DNA of 23,683 bases, from positions 1 to 23,683 of the forward strand of contig JAGLJW010000050.1 in NCBI GenBank assembly GCA_023142215.1, given 5' to 3'. Positions 11,001-17,229 of this stretch are shown here, piece by piece. The position numbers and the translations under genes are program-made. Within the stretch, counting starts at the first letter, position 1. Every line of letters starts with the position of its first letter. This stretch comes from Candidatus Parcubacteria bacterium (GTDB lineage: Bacteria; Patescibacteriota; Patescibacteriia; Patescibacteriales; UBA12075). The notes below the pieces were generated by a model. The model was not told the DNA's origin. It was given only the letters and a program-made list of their open reading frames with translations, and did no database searches.

Positions 11001-12336
11001 CACTATTATCATCAACCCCGCTATATCTATAAACTGTATAATATAAAACATTTTGAGTTGCATCCCATTTTAGTTTTATTCTAGAATCAGTGCCATTACA
11101 TTCTGTGTCAGATGATGTAATATTTGGTGGACCAATTGGATCAGCACTTGAATTGCAAGAAAAATTATTATTATTTTGTATAGCTATCTCTTCAGAAGAT
11201 ATTTGTGCGTCAGCATCAAGAACTTGTGCTTTTATTTGATAATTATCATTACATGTGATACTACTATAATTATCTCCACTAGTACACAAAGGTAATATAG
11301 TTAAAAAATTAAGGTTATCAACCAAATCAACTTCTTGAGTTAGCTCATGTTCCTCTTTATTAACAGATTCATCAACACTAGGATCAGTGCTACTTGCTCT
11401 ATAAAAATCATATTGTTTTGCACCTATTGTTGGTTGGGTTCTGATTTCAACTCTATGTTGTCCACCACTGTTACTGCATAGAGTGGATACGGAAAGCACC
11501 TTAGGCTCACAGGCTGGCATGTTTAATTCTACAATATTAGAATAGTTTCCATTGTAATCAACTATATACTTAACTTTATGCCTATATTCATCACTTCTAT
11601 CAAACATATTTAAATAATCATTGGATGTTATTTTAATTTGATTTTCAAAATTATAACTTAGTAAATCAAGAGAGTCTTGAACTGTAAGTTGACTATAGAT
11701 ATTTTCTTTTTGAAATTTCCGCTCAATTGAATAAACATCACCAAGAGTTTCGCCACCATTTATTTTTTCAAAGTTTAATTTAATAAAAGGCAACTCATTA
11801 ACATCACAACCATTGTCAATAAGATTTAATTTAATTTGACAATAATTACCTCCTGGGATTTGCCAATTTTCAATTCCGTCATCTGGAATAGTAACAGTAG
11901 GATCATAACCTGCTTGTCCATTACCACCATCAGGATGAGCACTCCACTCTGCGTCAGTTCCAACTGGAGCAACATTACTTGTTCTTATTCTATAATGATA
12001 CACTATATTTGGATTAATAAAATGTTCATCCCCAGCTCTCTGAACTCCTGCTTCAAAATTTGAATATCTTTTACATGGAATCATAACACTACAGCTAATA
12101 GTATCAACTAAACTATCATTATTCCAAATATCACCATCTTCAATCCTCCAAATATAAATATTTCCTGTTGTGACAGAATCCAATTTTAAATTCAACTCAA
12201 TTCCATTTTTTTGACATTTAATACCGTTATTAGCAGTAAAGTCTAAGTCAAAGCCACCAACTGAAGCTTGAACAACATCAACACTTATTAAGAAAAAAAA
12301 TATAATTATAAAAAAATTGACAAGCTTATTTACCAT
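5035..12336 (-). CDS. Giant secreted multi-domain protein (Fn3-like repeats, two LamG, one PA14/CBM-like domain)
   Basis: 2433 residues, probably surface-exposed or secreted. Seen: a signal peptide (residues 1-24, IIIFFFLISVDVVQA), then about fifteen fibronectin-III-like modules. Most modules open with a Cys pair 10-20 residues apart (CSAPNKPTVSFGRGC, LFCSAPDDFTLTTVSRC) followed by hydrophobic-W/D strands and a Y..YR strand, suggesting a disulfide per module. Two LamG/concanavalin-like domains (about 756-958, with VEFWFYD, WNHIVITA, GNIDDARIYDRILSAAEV; and about 1380-1600, with ISYWVKF, WNYVVGTY, FYVNGEYVA) and one PA14/CBM-like domain (about 1714-1880, with YLKNWLFLD, THDDGMQIYLNEE, GINIVVVKIKN) are each inserted inside an Fn3-like module. 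No C-terminal anchor, LPXTG or PEP motif is present; the end is KWEETQPE. Carbohydrate or cell adhesion is the likely role (inference). There is no SD at this start, but the signal peptide begins right there. Confidence 0.85.
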   Translation of the reverse strand: MVNKLVNFFIIIFFFLISVDVVQASVGGFDLDFTANNGIKCQKNGIELNLKLDSVTTGNIYIWRIEDGDIWNNDSLVDTISCSVMIPCKRYSNFEAGVQRAGDEHFINPNIVYHYRIRTSNVAPVGTDAEWSAHPDGGNGQAGYDPTVTIPDDGIENWQIPGGNYCQIKLNLIDNGCDVNELPFIKLNFEKINGGETLGDVYSIERKFQKENIYSQLTVQDSLDLLSYNFENQIKITSNDYLNMFDRSDEYRHKVKYIVDYNGNYSNIVELNMPACEPKVLSVSTLCSNSGGQHRVEIRTQPTIGAKQYDFYRASSTDPSVDESVNKEEHELTQEVDLVDNLNFLTILPLCTSGDNYSSITCNDNYQIKAQVLDADAQISSEEIAIQNNNNFSCNSSADPIGPPNITSSDTECNGTDSRIKLKWDATQNVLYYTVYRYSGVDDNSDGLGDTINLYDTFVNEFIDSNVEFNKTYEYHIEAIGIKPGTSLFGTVTSGVITSATCSAPNKPTVSFGRGCALGVPYVDVKWLDVPNTDNYIIKRVTDNFSLGTVNDITFLKKDDLVGATTGEVYGYTVTAKNGISEAVSDITNSTVIDCGPTQITNGSSVPGCDMTMSAPHNPTIKVSWSTDSANTTAYKIYREDDNSGVFNLVNTINDVGIHFWTDTDFLYPDDIDKDYDYKVVAVGYNDQYATSTNDLSVTTLFCSAPDDFTLTTVSRCYNNIYPSIQFDWDSDLREEYFRFEEDDFGDLISFNTEENYKIRRAFGNYLKFDGGHYLELKSCLGTPNESSVEFWFYDSNKNANTYLFDDRDTSGVGGYLIKSHNGAGNINYSDAVKINSDKWYANQWNHIVITAKVGESCIYINGGNRVCSAGPGKLSFDSFRFGSRYSKDHFFNGNIDDARIYDRILSAAEVKNYYEGIHNNTGLIAYYTFDEGDGTIAYSSYGKSKARLRDSSGNLDSFWGNEATNSYDDGDIYDYEVSAINPVDTTKSSVNNITIDDSLCDLVVPILYLEYECISDTRARFFASSSPYYGIDEVQYSIDGNFTPWYSAGDSVFDNRGYVDDNGGANYQADSTTGGTIRKYKIKTKKGVVGSIWSDEFEIKVPNCVKPNPSDLSSSGGFQCSGVHSQEASVDLAWSTTTNTITYELYRKKSTDVLFDLLPYKTFSFGTNSWTDTYNLVIGEEYDYMIFGVGPSGAGETDANSYLNNVRIGYCDVVATTLDLSLDCEGASAVIRFGILDNYSYNVDKYILQSWDGSSFVDEMIVASNTVPGVGLWATSTVFTGLADNTNFKLRIKSVGMNGSSVTSNEESITTLFCSTAPTKPLNLTIVSKTCNGKNLPEVALNWDDSVAAYSYDVFRMNSSDNVVSTSSVARSEYTEKVDYVLRLRGNDILRTDNTIDDALDIEDEVTISYWVKFTGTSVPNDKYFYVRKYNSYGIMHNKFLGRFSVKVNDVLHETDNVTLGSGSWNYVVGTYSSYNRTLKFYVNGEYVATKNIPIDGSFCDYKIKVVANENFKIYSDSTGNRDVYIEDLKVYKRALDGPPSMNNNCISNPDNEVCDLYKREYNNEVGLVASWDFNDGLGSAIVTDIAGNNTDLNFGIYDTADKNEMINGPWVLAKDSGLTVGVNNYIDSKKNYTYKVMAKGVGTKSVLSDATSLGTFTCPSAVVGGDFTLNQICSSAHEPFLIFSWPVEHDYIMEFRASSSVYHVEANPYSLINSNGYLKNWLFLDKSLDATGKNVDHEYITDIHENEVAPRFGDSFVYNTIIYTWNEKYVNSVNYNEPKILINNIYANDLDYTAFYAFTYFYNSSPESTDNKFQVTHDDGMQIYLNEESIYNNNNLQSSLRDIGNLTFKQGINIVVVKIKNNTGAVYFSLKPVYGDGSTVTKFSNGFNTTENFFETYKISKVGPVGNTSSDISKTFTANTCQPEKPTITDLNSVCDTDTGDNTVTIKWDEDTYPDNTSYFKVHRQKISDNSIYSSNGIYNESLPGGKYVYADSSVLNEDYDYWVTAYRAGISTSSNAWSITPLACYAVPTITSFKATSSCVSMVAASLVQLTVEGVTDVLTYEIFRSDDNWTSSSSVGIYAGDAQFVDDTSFVESDIGSSFEYKIVLNGMVADDPAYHISMMSDIKAEVLNCSLMPPIAPNLFDINIGNVVSSGLNVQIGNITWTDSGNEIAYYIQRATSTEGGDALDSDFETVMPISNTDNSDLNFTDSLAYHIEDGNWYEYRIQAYNANGTTTSATKKIYVPLSVPGPYRIISANPIEQSNGDIFVEVEFQVPEITKNAELSSAITTTELSSGVPGYESSVIDDLQFEISKFKNPALSIVLIGYYNININTDSNNANGYIKDFGAGKYIHDCKGTFPGSCTYYATGDFTDCCHVFIDKKPSAFARYYSIKAYSEACKSLSNGGDDKPATFSASSTASYVLPKWEETQPE

Positions 12337-12483
12337 AAAAATTTGTAATTTATAATTAATGATTTAAAAAAACATTTAAAACAAAAATAAAAACTAAATT
12401 ATTTATAAAAACTATCATTATATAATCACTTAATAATAGTCTTATTTAAAGAAATTAACATATCCTCATTATAACATAAAACA

Positions 12484-12520
12484 ATAAAAAAAGCTACAAG
12501 TTTTAAATATTACTTGTAGC
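12484..12520 (-). terminator. Terminator of the PEP-CTERM gene
   Basis: On the minus strand GCTACAAGT (12520-12512) pairs with ACTTGTAGC (12501-12493), followed by a T-rich tract TTTTTTTATTG (12492-12482). It lies just after the stop codon at 12536. Confidence 0.8.
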
Positions 12521-12535
12521 ATTATAAAAGCTTCT

Positions 12536-13225
12536 TCAATTTTTATTCAACTTTCTTTTTTTAACAAGGCTGGCAAAACCCACTAGTCCCGTTCCAAACA
12601 ACAGAATTGTAGCTGGCTCAGGAACTGGAGCACTCGTGTTTGAACCAATTTCCCATTGACCCTGAAAATTAGCACCAAAAGATCTGTCCGTTTGAATCAA
12701 CCAACCGAAATCTAACTTATAATAATCCCAACACGCTGTATCCACTCTCATAACAGCATAAAAGGGATCTTCACCCTCATCTACACGTTCACGAAAAAAT
12801 ACATAAGAAAATGTAGGCCAAGCAAACATAGCTCTGTCGGTATACTCAAAAGCCTCAATTGCGTCAAAAGTTAAATCTCTCACGTCACCAGAAAATGAAA
12901 AAATATCAGAGTTGATAGACAAATTCGCAGATTCCATATACCCTTGCCCATAAAAATTAAGCTTACCAGTACTCCCTTCTGGCGGATTCTCGCCATAACC
13001 GTCAGAAGAATTCCAAGACCATACCAATGCATAATATTGAACATTAATGCTATCTTCTCCAAACGTAGTAAATGAATAACCTGGATTATCATATATCATT
13101 CCGTCTGACACATTGTCACAATTCCCACTATCTACCGTAGTTCCGTCAATCAATAACGCCGAAGTGGAACTTGCCAAGGCCATAGACATGGCCAAACCGA
13201 CTGCACAACTAATTATTTTCTTCAT
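12536..13225 (-). CDS. PEP-CTERM sorting-domain protein
   Basis: 229 residues. Seen: a signal peptide (residues 1-23, ending STSA), a beta-rich extracellular region rich in Gly, Ser, Phe and Tyr with two Cys, and a classic PEP-CTERM tail (201-229): VPEPATILLFGTG, a hydrophobic segment to SLV, then KKRKLNKN. In Gram-negative bacteria such tails are cleaved and processed by exosortase during export of surface or matrix proteins. No exosortase is encoded in this window. The start is set by SD GGAGG about 6 bases upstream and by the signal peptide; the promoter is at 13328-13356. The middle region is not a family I recognise. It sits between the giant surface protein and a pilin, in keeping with a cell-envelope function. 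Confidence 0.85.
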   Translation of the reverse strand: MKKIISCAVGLAMSMALASSTSALLIDGTTVDSGNCDNVSDGMIYDNPGYSFTTFGEDSINVQYYALVWSWNSSDGYGENPPEGSTGKLNFYGQGYMESANLSINSDIFSFSGDVRDLTFDAIEAFEYTDRAMFAWPTFSYVFFRERVDEGEDPFYAVMRVDTACWDYYKLDFGWLIQTDRSFGANFQGQWEIGSNTSAPVPEPATILLFGTGLVGFASLVKKRKLNKN

Positions 13226-13327
13226 GATAAACCTCCGTGTTTTTAACGCCGAATTGGCATTAGTTTTTTTAAAAAAATTTAAAGATCGTCTTTAGAAATA
13301 ACATAATATTTCCCTTACATAATAACA

Positions 13328-13356
13328 AATATAGCATACTTCAAATTTATTGTCAA
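13328..13356 (-). promoter_or_regulatory. Promoter of the PEP-CTERM gene
   Basis: On the minus strand: consensus TTGACA (13356-13351), 17-bp spacer ending TGC, TATATT (13333-13328). This leaves a leader of about 95 bases. The conserved core AAAATAGCTAAT lies about 10 bases upstream of the -35 box. Confidence 0.75.
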
Positions 13357-13366
13357 TATAAAGTAA

Positions 13367-13398
13367 ATAAAATAGCTAATTATACATGAAATTTTGGT
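13367..13398. repeat. Conserved 32-bp core, copy A
   Basis: Begins ATAAAATAGCTAATTATACA and ends ATTTTGGT. One of four copies, all just upstream of minus-strand genes or their former position. A second conserved block (GTAGAAGGTACAATACATAA onward, 13419-13457) recurs only near copy C (18573-18611); it is degraded near copy D. Confidence 0.85.
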
Positions 13399-13440
13399 GA
13401 AAAATTAATAATAAAACCGTAGAAGGTACAATACATAATA

Positions 13441-13730
13441 TGATGTTTTATAAAATAAAATTCACAAGAGATATGTCTATTTTGTCATTTTGAATCCCCT
13501 TCATGGGGTGAAAAATCCCTTCAACATTAAAATTATATCAGCACAATTATTTGAACTATTTATTTTGAAGAAATTTCTTACTCTAAAAAAACTATGCTAC
13601 AATATATTTAGAATCACAAAACCTTACAATTTTATTAAAAAATAAATCACTAAAATCATGTCCAAACAATTAACCAAAAATCTAATAATCCTATTCCTTG
13701 GATTATTTATTGTTTTTGTTCCTTGTACAG
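13441..13730 (+). repeat. Long direct repeat, left copy (pilin promoter, leader and signal peptide)
   Basis: It matches 23096-23385 at a constant offset of 9655 bp, with only a handful of substitutions and no gaps visible. It covers the promoter, a leader of about 50 bases and the first codons of the pilin. Similarity resumes over the membrane region (about 13838-14028). The two copies flank the accessory gene segment. Confidence 0.9.
13595..13603 (+). promoter_or_regulatory. Extended -10 promoter of pilin copy 1
   Basis: TGCTACAAT (13595-13603) in the duplicated upstream region; the second copy has the consensus form TGCTATAAT. The -35 region is weak. The leader (about 48 bases) has no SD. 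Confidence 0.55.
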
Positions 13731-14266
13731 TAAGTGCTCTTGAATTTATACCATCAGTTCCATTACCAGATGCTCCTTCTGGTACAGTTGGAAGTGATGG
13801 TTTAGCTTTATACTTTAAAGCAATTTATCGTTATGCTATGGGAATGGTTGGAATTTTAGCTACGGTGGTAATGATGTATGGTGGAATTAGATGGATTACA
13901 GCTGGAGGAAGTCCTGAAGCAATCAGTGATGCAAAAGCATGGATCACAGCTGCTTTGACTGGAGTATTATTAATGCTTGGAACATACACAATATTATACT
14001 TAGTAAATTCTGATTTAGTTAATTTTCGGCCTGTTGTGTTGGAAGATGTAGAAGATACATCAATGTCAAATAAGCCAATAGATGAAGGAACACCAACAGG
14101 TTGTTGTTTAAAAACTCCTTGGGGATCTAATTATGATGGTCATAAAACATATTTGTATTGTAGTAATGATAAAACTTTTGGACAGTGTACATTACCAAGT
14201 AAATGGTTTGGAGAAAAAAAATGCACAAAAGTTCCCGATGCAAATACGCGATATTATTGTAAATAA
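13658..14266 (+). CDS. TrbC/VirB2-like pilin family protein, copy 1
   Basis: 202 residues. Seen: a signal peptide (residues 1-27, likely cleaved after VSA); a short variable region (28-55); two transmembrane helices, about 60-82 (MGMVGILATVVMMYGGIRWI) and 95-116; a connecting loop ITAGGSPEAISDAKAW; and a VNSDL motif after helix 2. These features match the small two-helix pilin-like proteins frequent in Patescibacteria and related to TrbC/VirB2 of type IV secretion. The C-terminal domain (about 143-202) has six Cys (CC, YLYC, GQC, KKC, YYC), likely disulfide-bonded outside the cell. A pilus or membrane pore role is inference, as no assembly ATPase is in the window. There is no SD; the start is fixed by the signal peptide and by the same start in the second copy. 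Confidence 0.82.
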   Translation: MSKQLTKNLIILFLGLFIVFVPCTVSALEFIPSVPLPDAPSGTVGSDGLALYFKAIYRYAMGMVGILATVVMMYGGIRWITAGGSPEAISDAKAWITAALTGVLLMLGTYTILYLVNSDLVNFRPVVLEDVEDTSMSNKPIDEGTPTGCCLKTPWGSNYDGHKTYLYCSNDKTFGQCTLPSKWFGEKKCTKVPDANTRYYCK

Positions 14267-14340
14267 TTTTTAATAATTTATAATCTTACCTTATTCAAAT
14301 AATAATTTTAATATCAGAAATTTTTTATTTTAAATAAAAT

Positions 14341-14378
14341 CAAAAAATAAAAACAGGGAATAAAATTCTATTCCCTGT
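14341..14378 (-). terminator. Terminator of the TPR-like protein gene
   Basis: A perfect 10-bp stem ACAGGGAATA/TATTCCCTGT (14353-14362 and 14369-14378) with a 6-base loop. The minus strand continues TTTTATTTTTTG. It may also stop pilin transcripts arriving from the left. Confidence 0.8.
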
Positions 14379-14413
14379 AAAGTTAAATAATAAAAGTTTT
14401 ATTTTTTGCTTTG

Positions 14414-15646
14414 TTATTTTTTAGCCGAAGCACCATATCTTGTTTGATTAACAAGTTTAGCACCAAGAATATTTTCGGCCTTTTTATAAATTGAAGAATC
14501 ATTGGTTTTTCCTGCTAATTGAAGATAGCGATTGCCGATATCAATTCTTTGTTTATCGGTAAAAGTAAAAAGAAGTGCCATATCTAAACGCTTAATTAAT
14601 TGGGTACTATTTGCACTTGGATGATTAGCAATAATCATTGCATTTTGATAATTCTTAGCACTATTAGCCTTTGCACCAAAACTCTCAATTCCATCTATCA
14701 AACTTTCAATGTAACCATCTTTAACATGGTCAAAACGATACTCATCACGATCACTGCAGTAACAAGCAGCACTAATACATGGAAATAGTCCTTCTTGTAA
14801 ACTTTCAATAACCTTTTTACGATAACTGTTATCTAAGCCTACAGCTGTTGTAAAATAGCTAATTGTTAATTTACTATCATAAGCACCATTCATAAATGTT
14901 AATTCTAGCTCTGCTACCCCTGCTTGATAATTTATTTCTGCTTTACCAAGAATATTCTCGGCTTTTTTATAACATGAGGATTCTTTATATTTAAGTGCTG
15001 TCTTTAAATAATAATCACCAATACATTTTTTTTGCTCCTTTGTAGAAGCAAAGATAAGAGCAATATCGAGATGTGTAATTAACTCACCCTTTCTGACTTT
15101 ATCAAATCTTACTTGCACAAGATCCATTGCATACATATAGGCTTTATCGTTACTGACCTTTCCTCCAAAGCCATTGATGCTCTCTACTAAACAATTAATA
15201 TGTTTAACATGGTCAATAGATATGGAATCGGAAATGTAATACGGAATCCTGGATTGCAAGATCTCAATAATTTTTCCACGATAATCATTATTCAAACTTA
15301 TTGCATTCGTAAAATCATCAATTGCCCACCCTAATCTTCCTTGAATCAGTCTAACTTTTCCTATATTGAACCGAGCTCTTGCTTTATTTTTTGGATCACC
15401 CCTGTAACTGTAACCAATATAACGTTTCCAAATAATCATCGCCAAATCTGGCTGTTTAGCATCAACAAATCGTTGTGCTATTTCAAAATTGCCCTTGTGA
15501 TTTTTAACACTCATAACAGCCAAATCTTCATTATAGCTAGCATCTTTAATAGTCTGATCCACCCAATCTGCTTTTACGGTTAATGGGTTTAACAAGATAA
15601 CAAATCCGACAAGCACAACAATAGAAACTAAAATCAACTTCTTCAT
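14414..15646 (-). CDS. Secreted TPR/Sel1-like helical repeat protein, internally duplicated
   Basis: 410 residues. Seen: a signal peptide (1-26, VSIVVLVGFVILLNP, likely cleaved after VKA), then helical repeats. Residues from about 90 to 235 and 240 to 397 are two copies of one unit: each has an F(T)NAIS or YFTTAVGL segment followed by L(N/D)N.YR.K.IE.LQ, then HVK, a (S/D)I(N/E).FG.K segment, LDIAL(I/L)F or LDMALLF, and YKKAENILG at the end. The pattern of paired amphipathic helices with IGKVRLIQGRLGWAIDDFTNAI resembles TPR repeats, which bind proteins. The partner is unknown. The start has SD AAGGAG and a promoter at 15748-15776. It is monocistronic. No enzyme motif was seen. Confidence 0.75.
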   Translation of the reverse strand: MKKLILVSIVVLVGFVILLNPLTVKADWVDQTIKDASYNEDLAVMSVKNHKGNFEIAQRFVDAKQPDLAMIIWKRYIGYSYRGDPKNKARARFNIGKVRLIQGRLGWAIDDFTNAISLNNDYRGKIIEILQSRIPYYISDSISIDHVKHINCLVESINGFGGKVSNDKAYMYAMDLVQVRFDKVRKGELITHLDIALIFASTKEQKKCIGDYYLKTALKYKESSCYKKAENILGKAEINYQAGVAELELTFMNGAYDSKLTISYFTTAVGLDNSYRKKVIESLQEGLFPCISAACYCSDRDEYRFDHVKDGYIESLIDGIESFGAKANSAKNYQNAMIIANHPSANSTQLIKRLDMALLFTFTDKQRIDIGNRYLQLAGKTNDSSIYKKAENILGAKLVNQTRYGASAKK

Positions 15647-15747
15647 GATTTTCTCCTTTTTGGTTTTTAACTACTTTTTATATTTTTAAAACAAAAAAAT
15701 AAAATTTTTTAAAGAGCAGTTATAATAATATTTTTATTTCCGTGTTG

Positions 15748-15776
15748 ACTATAACATATTTGGAGAAAAAAAGCAA
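15748..15776 (-). promoter_or_regulatory. Promoter of the TPR-like gene
   Basis: On the minus strand: TTGCTT (15776-15771), 17-bp spacer ending TGT, TATAGT (15753-15748). Conserved core copy B begins about 20 bases upstream. Confidence 0.65.
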
Positions 15777-15797
15777 TTATTGTTTAATATGAAATTG

Positions 15798-15828
15798 ATA
15801 AAATAGCTAATGATACATAAAATTATGA
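15798..15828. repeat. Conserved core, copy B (diverged)
   Basis: Begins ATAAAATAGCTAATGATACA and ends AAATTATGAG. The first 25 bases or so match the other copies closely; beyond that the similarity is lost. It lies between the TPR-like gene and the HExxH gene. Confidence 0.75.
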
Positions 15829-15894
15829 GAACAAAAATATGAAAAGCTCCTATATTTTTATACATGAAGGAATCTCTATTTTAATTAAATCTTT

Positions 15895-16503
15895 TCAAGC
15901 CTCCTTGAACTTCTTCCCGAACGCCTCTGTTAATATATCTTTGTAACCAGCTTTATTAACTATATCCCATGCTCTTTTATAATCTCTAAACTGATTTGAG
16001 AACTTTATATCATCGTCCATTCTTTTTTTGGTAAATAGTTTATAATAAATACTGGTATGTAAGGCATAAAGAGGTATGTGCAATTTTGTTCTTTTTGATT
16101 CTTTTGGATATTTATTTTCAATAAAACTCAATATATCTTTATATTTTTTTCTATTACTATTTTGCAAAAATAATTCATGTATTAGTTCATGTACCAGTTT
16201 ATCAATAAAAATATTCTTATCATCATATGGTTTCAGAGTAAGAGGATCGGAAAAAGGAATACAATTACCAACTATATAGCACTTAAGTACACCATCATCC
16301 CAACTCATATTTGAAGAGTTAGATAATTCAAGTAATACACTAGCTTCTATTTTACGCCATGAATCCTCTATATCCTTTAAATATTGAACAATAAAATCAC
16401 GTGAAGGATAATCTGACAAGTCTCCTTTTATTTGTTTTATCCAATCACGAAAGTGTTCGTCATAAATGGATGAGTATATAAATTTTATTTTATTTTTAGT
16501 CAT
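15895..16503 (-). CDS. HExxH-motif protein, possible zinc metallopeptidase
   Basis: 202 residues, stop TGA. Seen: VHELIHELF with HExxH at 105-109 (two His ligands and a catalytic Glu in zinc peptidases). Downstream His candidates for a third ligand are H142 and H149 (LHIPLYALHTS). There is no signal peptide or membrane segment, so it is probably cytoplasmic. The N-terminal part (FIYSSIYDEHFRDWI) and the rest are not a family I recognise. The metallopeptidase assignment rests on the single motif. Upstream is a consensus extended -10 (TGTTATAAT) only 7 bases before the ATG, which implies a leaderless mRNA. The exonuclease gene lies 70 bases upstream in the same direction. Confidence 0.65.
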   Translation of the reverse strand: MTKNKIKFIYSSIYDEHFRDWIKQIKGDLSDYPSRDFIVQYLKDIEDSWRKIEASVLLELSNSSNMSWDDGVLKCYIVGNCIPFSDPLTLKPYDDKNIFIDKLVHELIHELFLQNSNRKKYKDILSFIENKYPKESKRTKLHIPLYALHTSIYYKLFTKKRMDDDIKFSNQFRDYKRAWDIVNKAGYKDILTEAFGKKFKEA

Positions 16504-16509
16504 ATGTTA

Positions 16510-16518
16510 ATTATAACA
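16510..16518 (-). promoter_or_regulatory. Extended -10 promoter giving a leaderless transcript
   Basis: Minus strand TGTTATAAT (16518-16510), with the start codon A at 16503. The distance from the -10 box to ATG equals the usual distance to the transcription start, so the mRNA probably begins at the start codon. No SD is present and the -35 is weak. Confidence 0.55.
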
Positions 16519-16573
16519 AAAAAACAAGACTTGTAATAGAATTTGAAAAAAGTGGAACGGAATGATTTTAAAT

Positions 16574-17089
16574 TTATTTTATTAACTTCATATAAACTTC
16601 ACGCAATAACTTAGCATCATCCAATGCATTATGTTGCTCATACTTTGATAAATCAATATCAAACTCATTAAAAAAACTTTGTTCCCTATTTACCAAACTA
16701 TTTGGATTAATATTCAAACTAAAAAGAATTGAAGCAAAATCGATTGGAATCCAATTAAAAATGTCATTGCAATACTCCAGGCCGAATTGTTTATATAAAT
16801 AAATCATATCAAATTGATTTACATAAGCTACGACATAAAGTTTTTCTTGCCCAATAAATTTTTCAATTTGTTTTTTAGCCTGCTCTTTGCTAATCTTATC
16901 TTCTGTTAAATACGGTAATATATTTTTCCTAGGCCATTCATCAATTTCTCCATTAAATTCAAACTCAAGATATAATTTTTCTCCATTATATTTAATAATT
17001 CCCAATGACAAAATCTCTCCTTTTTTTATATCAAGAGAAGAAAATTCCGTATCTAGAAATACTATATTTTTTGAAAATGGTTTTAACAT
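16574..17089 (-). CDS. DnaQ-like DEDDh 3'-5' exonuclease
   Basis: 171 residues, a single RNase T/DnaQ-fold exonuclease domain that would hydrolyse nucleic acid from the 3' end with two metal ions. Seen: ExoI motif FLDTEFSS (D13, E15), ExoII AYVNQFDMIYLY (D94), and ExoIII EQHNALDDAKLL (H153, D158), giving the full DEDDh set. There is no polymerase or helicase domain. It is cytoplasmic and could act in repair, RNA trimming or defence; the window does not say which. The IS element begins about 43 bases upstream of its start codon and now separates it from the conserved core copy C, so its expression may have changed. No clear SD. Confidence 0.88.
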   Translation of the reverse strand: MLKPFSKNIVFLDTEFSSLDIKKGEILSLGIIKYNGEKLYLEFEFNGEIDEWPRKNILPYLTEDKISKEQAKKQIEKFIGQEKLYVVAYVNQFDMIYLYKQFGLEYCNDIFNWIPIDFASILFSLNINPNSLVNREQSFFNEFDIDLSKYEQHNALDDAKLLREVYMKLIK

Positions 17090-17164
17090 ATATCAAAATT
17101 TTACCAAATTATTTAAAAAATAGCTACTCAACGTTATACCCCATAAATAATGTTACCAAGACCA

Positions 17165-17193
17165 TAGTGTATAGTTCATAAATAGTGTTACCA
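17165..17193 (+). repeat. Left inner terminal inverted repeat of the IS
   Basis: TAGTGTATAGTTCATAAAT then AGTGTTACCA. Its inverted partner is at 18419-18446. An outer, more diverged pair lies at 17131-17157 and 18455-18483. Two sites per end suggests two transposase contacts per end. Confidence 0.85.
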
Positions 17194-17229
17194 TAAAGTC
17201 ATTAATTTAATTTTAATGAAAACAACATT

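Larger units (their letters stand above)
13226..13657. other. Divergent regulatory region between the PEP-CTERM gene and the pilin
   Basis: 432 bp without a gene. From left to right: the PEP-CTERM leader with its SD, its promoter (13328-13356), the conserved 32-bp core (13367-13398), a second conserved block (13419-13457), a short TGTCATTTTGAATCCCC hairpin sequence (CCCC 13496-13499, GGGG 13505-13508), and the pilin promoter (-10 at 13598-13603). The part from 13441 rightward is duplicated at 23096. Confidence 0.7.

Noticed and set aside
5035..12336. Reading the giant gene as an S-layer or LPXTG-anchored protein
   Set aside because: No SLH domain, LPXTG, PEP-CTERM or C-terminal membrane helix is visible. 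Anchoring is unknown.
13379..13384. TATAAT on the minus strand inside the conserved core, as the shared promoter
   Set aside because: Better -35/-10 pairs with 17-bp spacers lie closer to each gene, copy B has TATCAT instead, and the matching -35 (TTAATT) is weak. An upstream site or boundary fits better.
16574..17089. Calling the exonuclease the DNA polymerase III epsilon subunit (dnaQ)
   Set aside because: It is a stand-alone short DEDDh protein in an accessory segment, and nothing shows a polymerase interaction. Only the fold and motif are supported.
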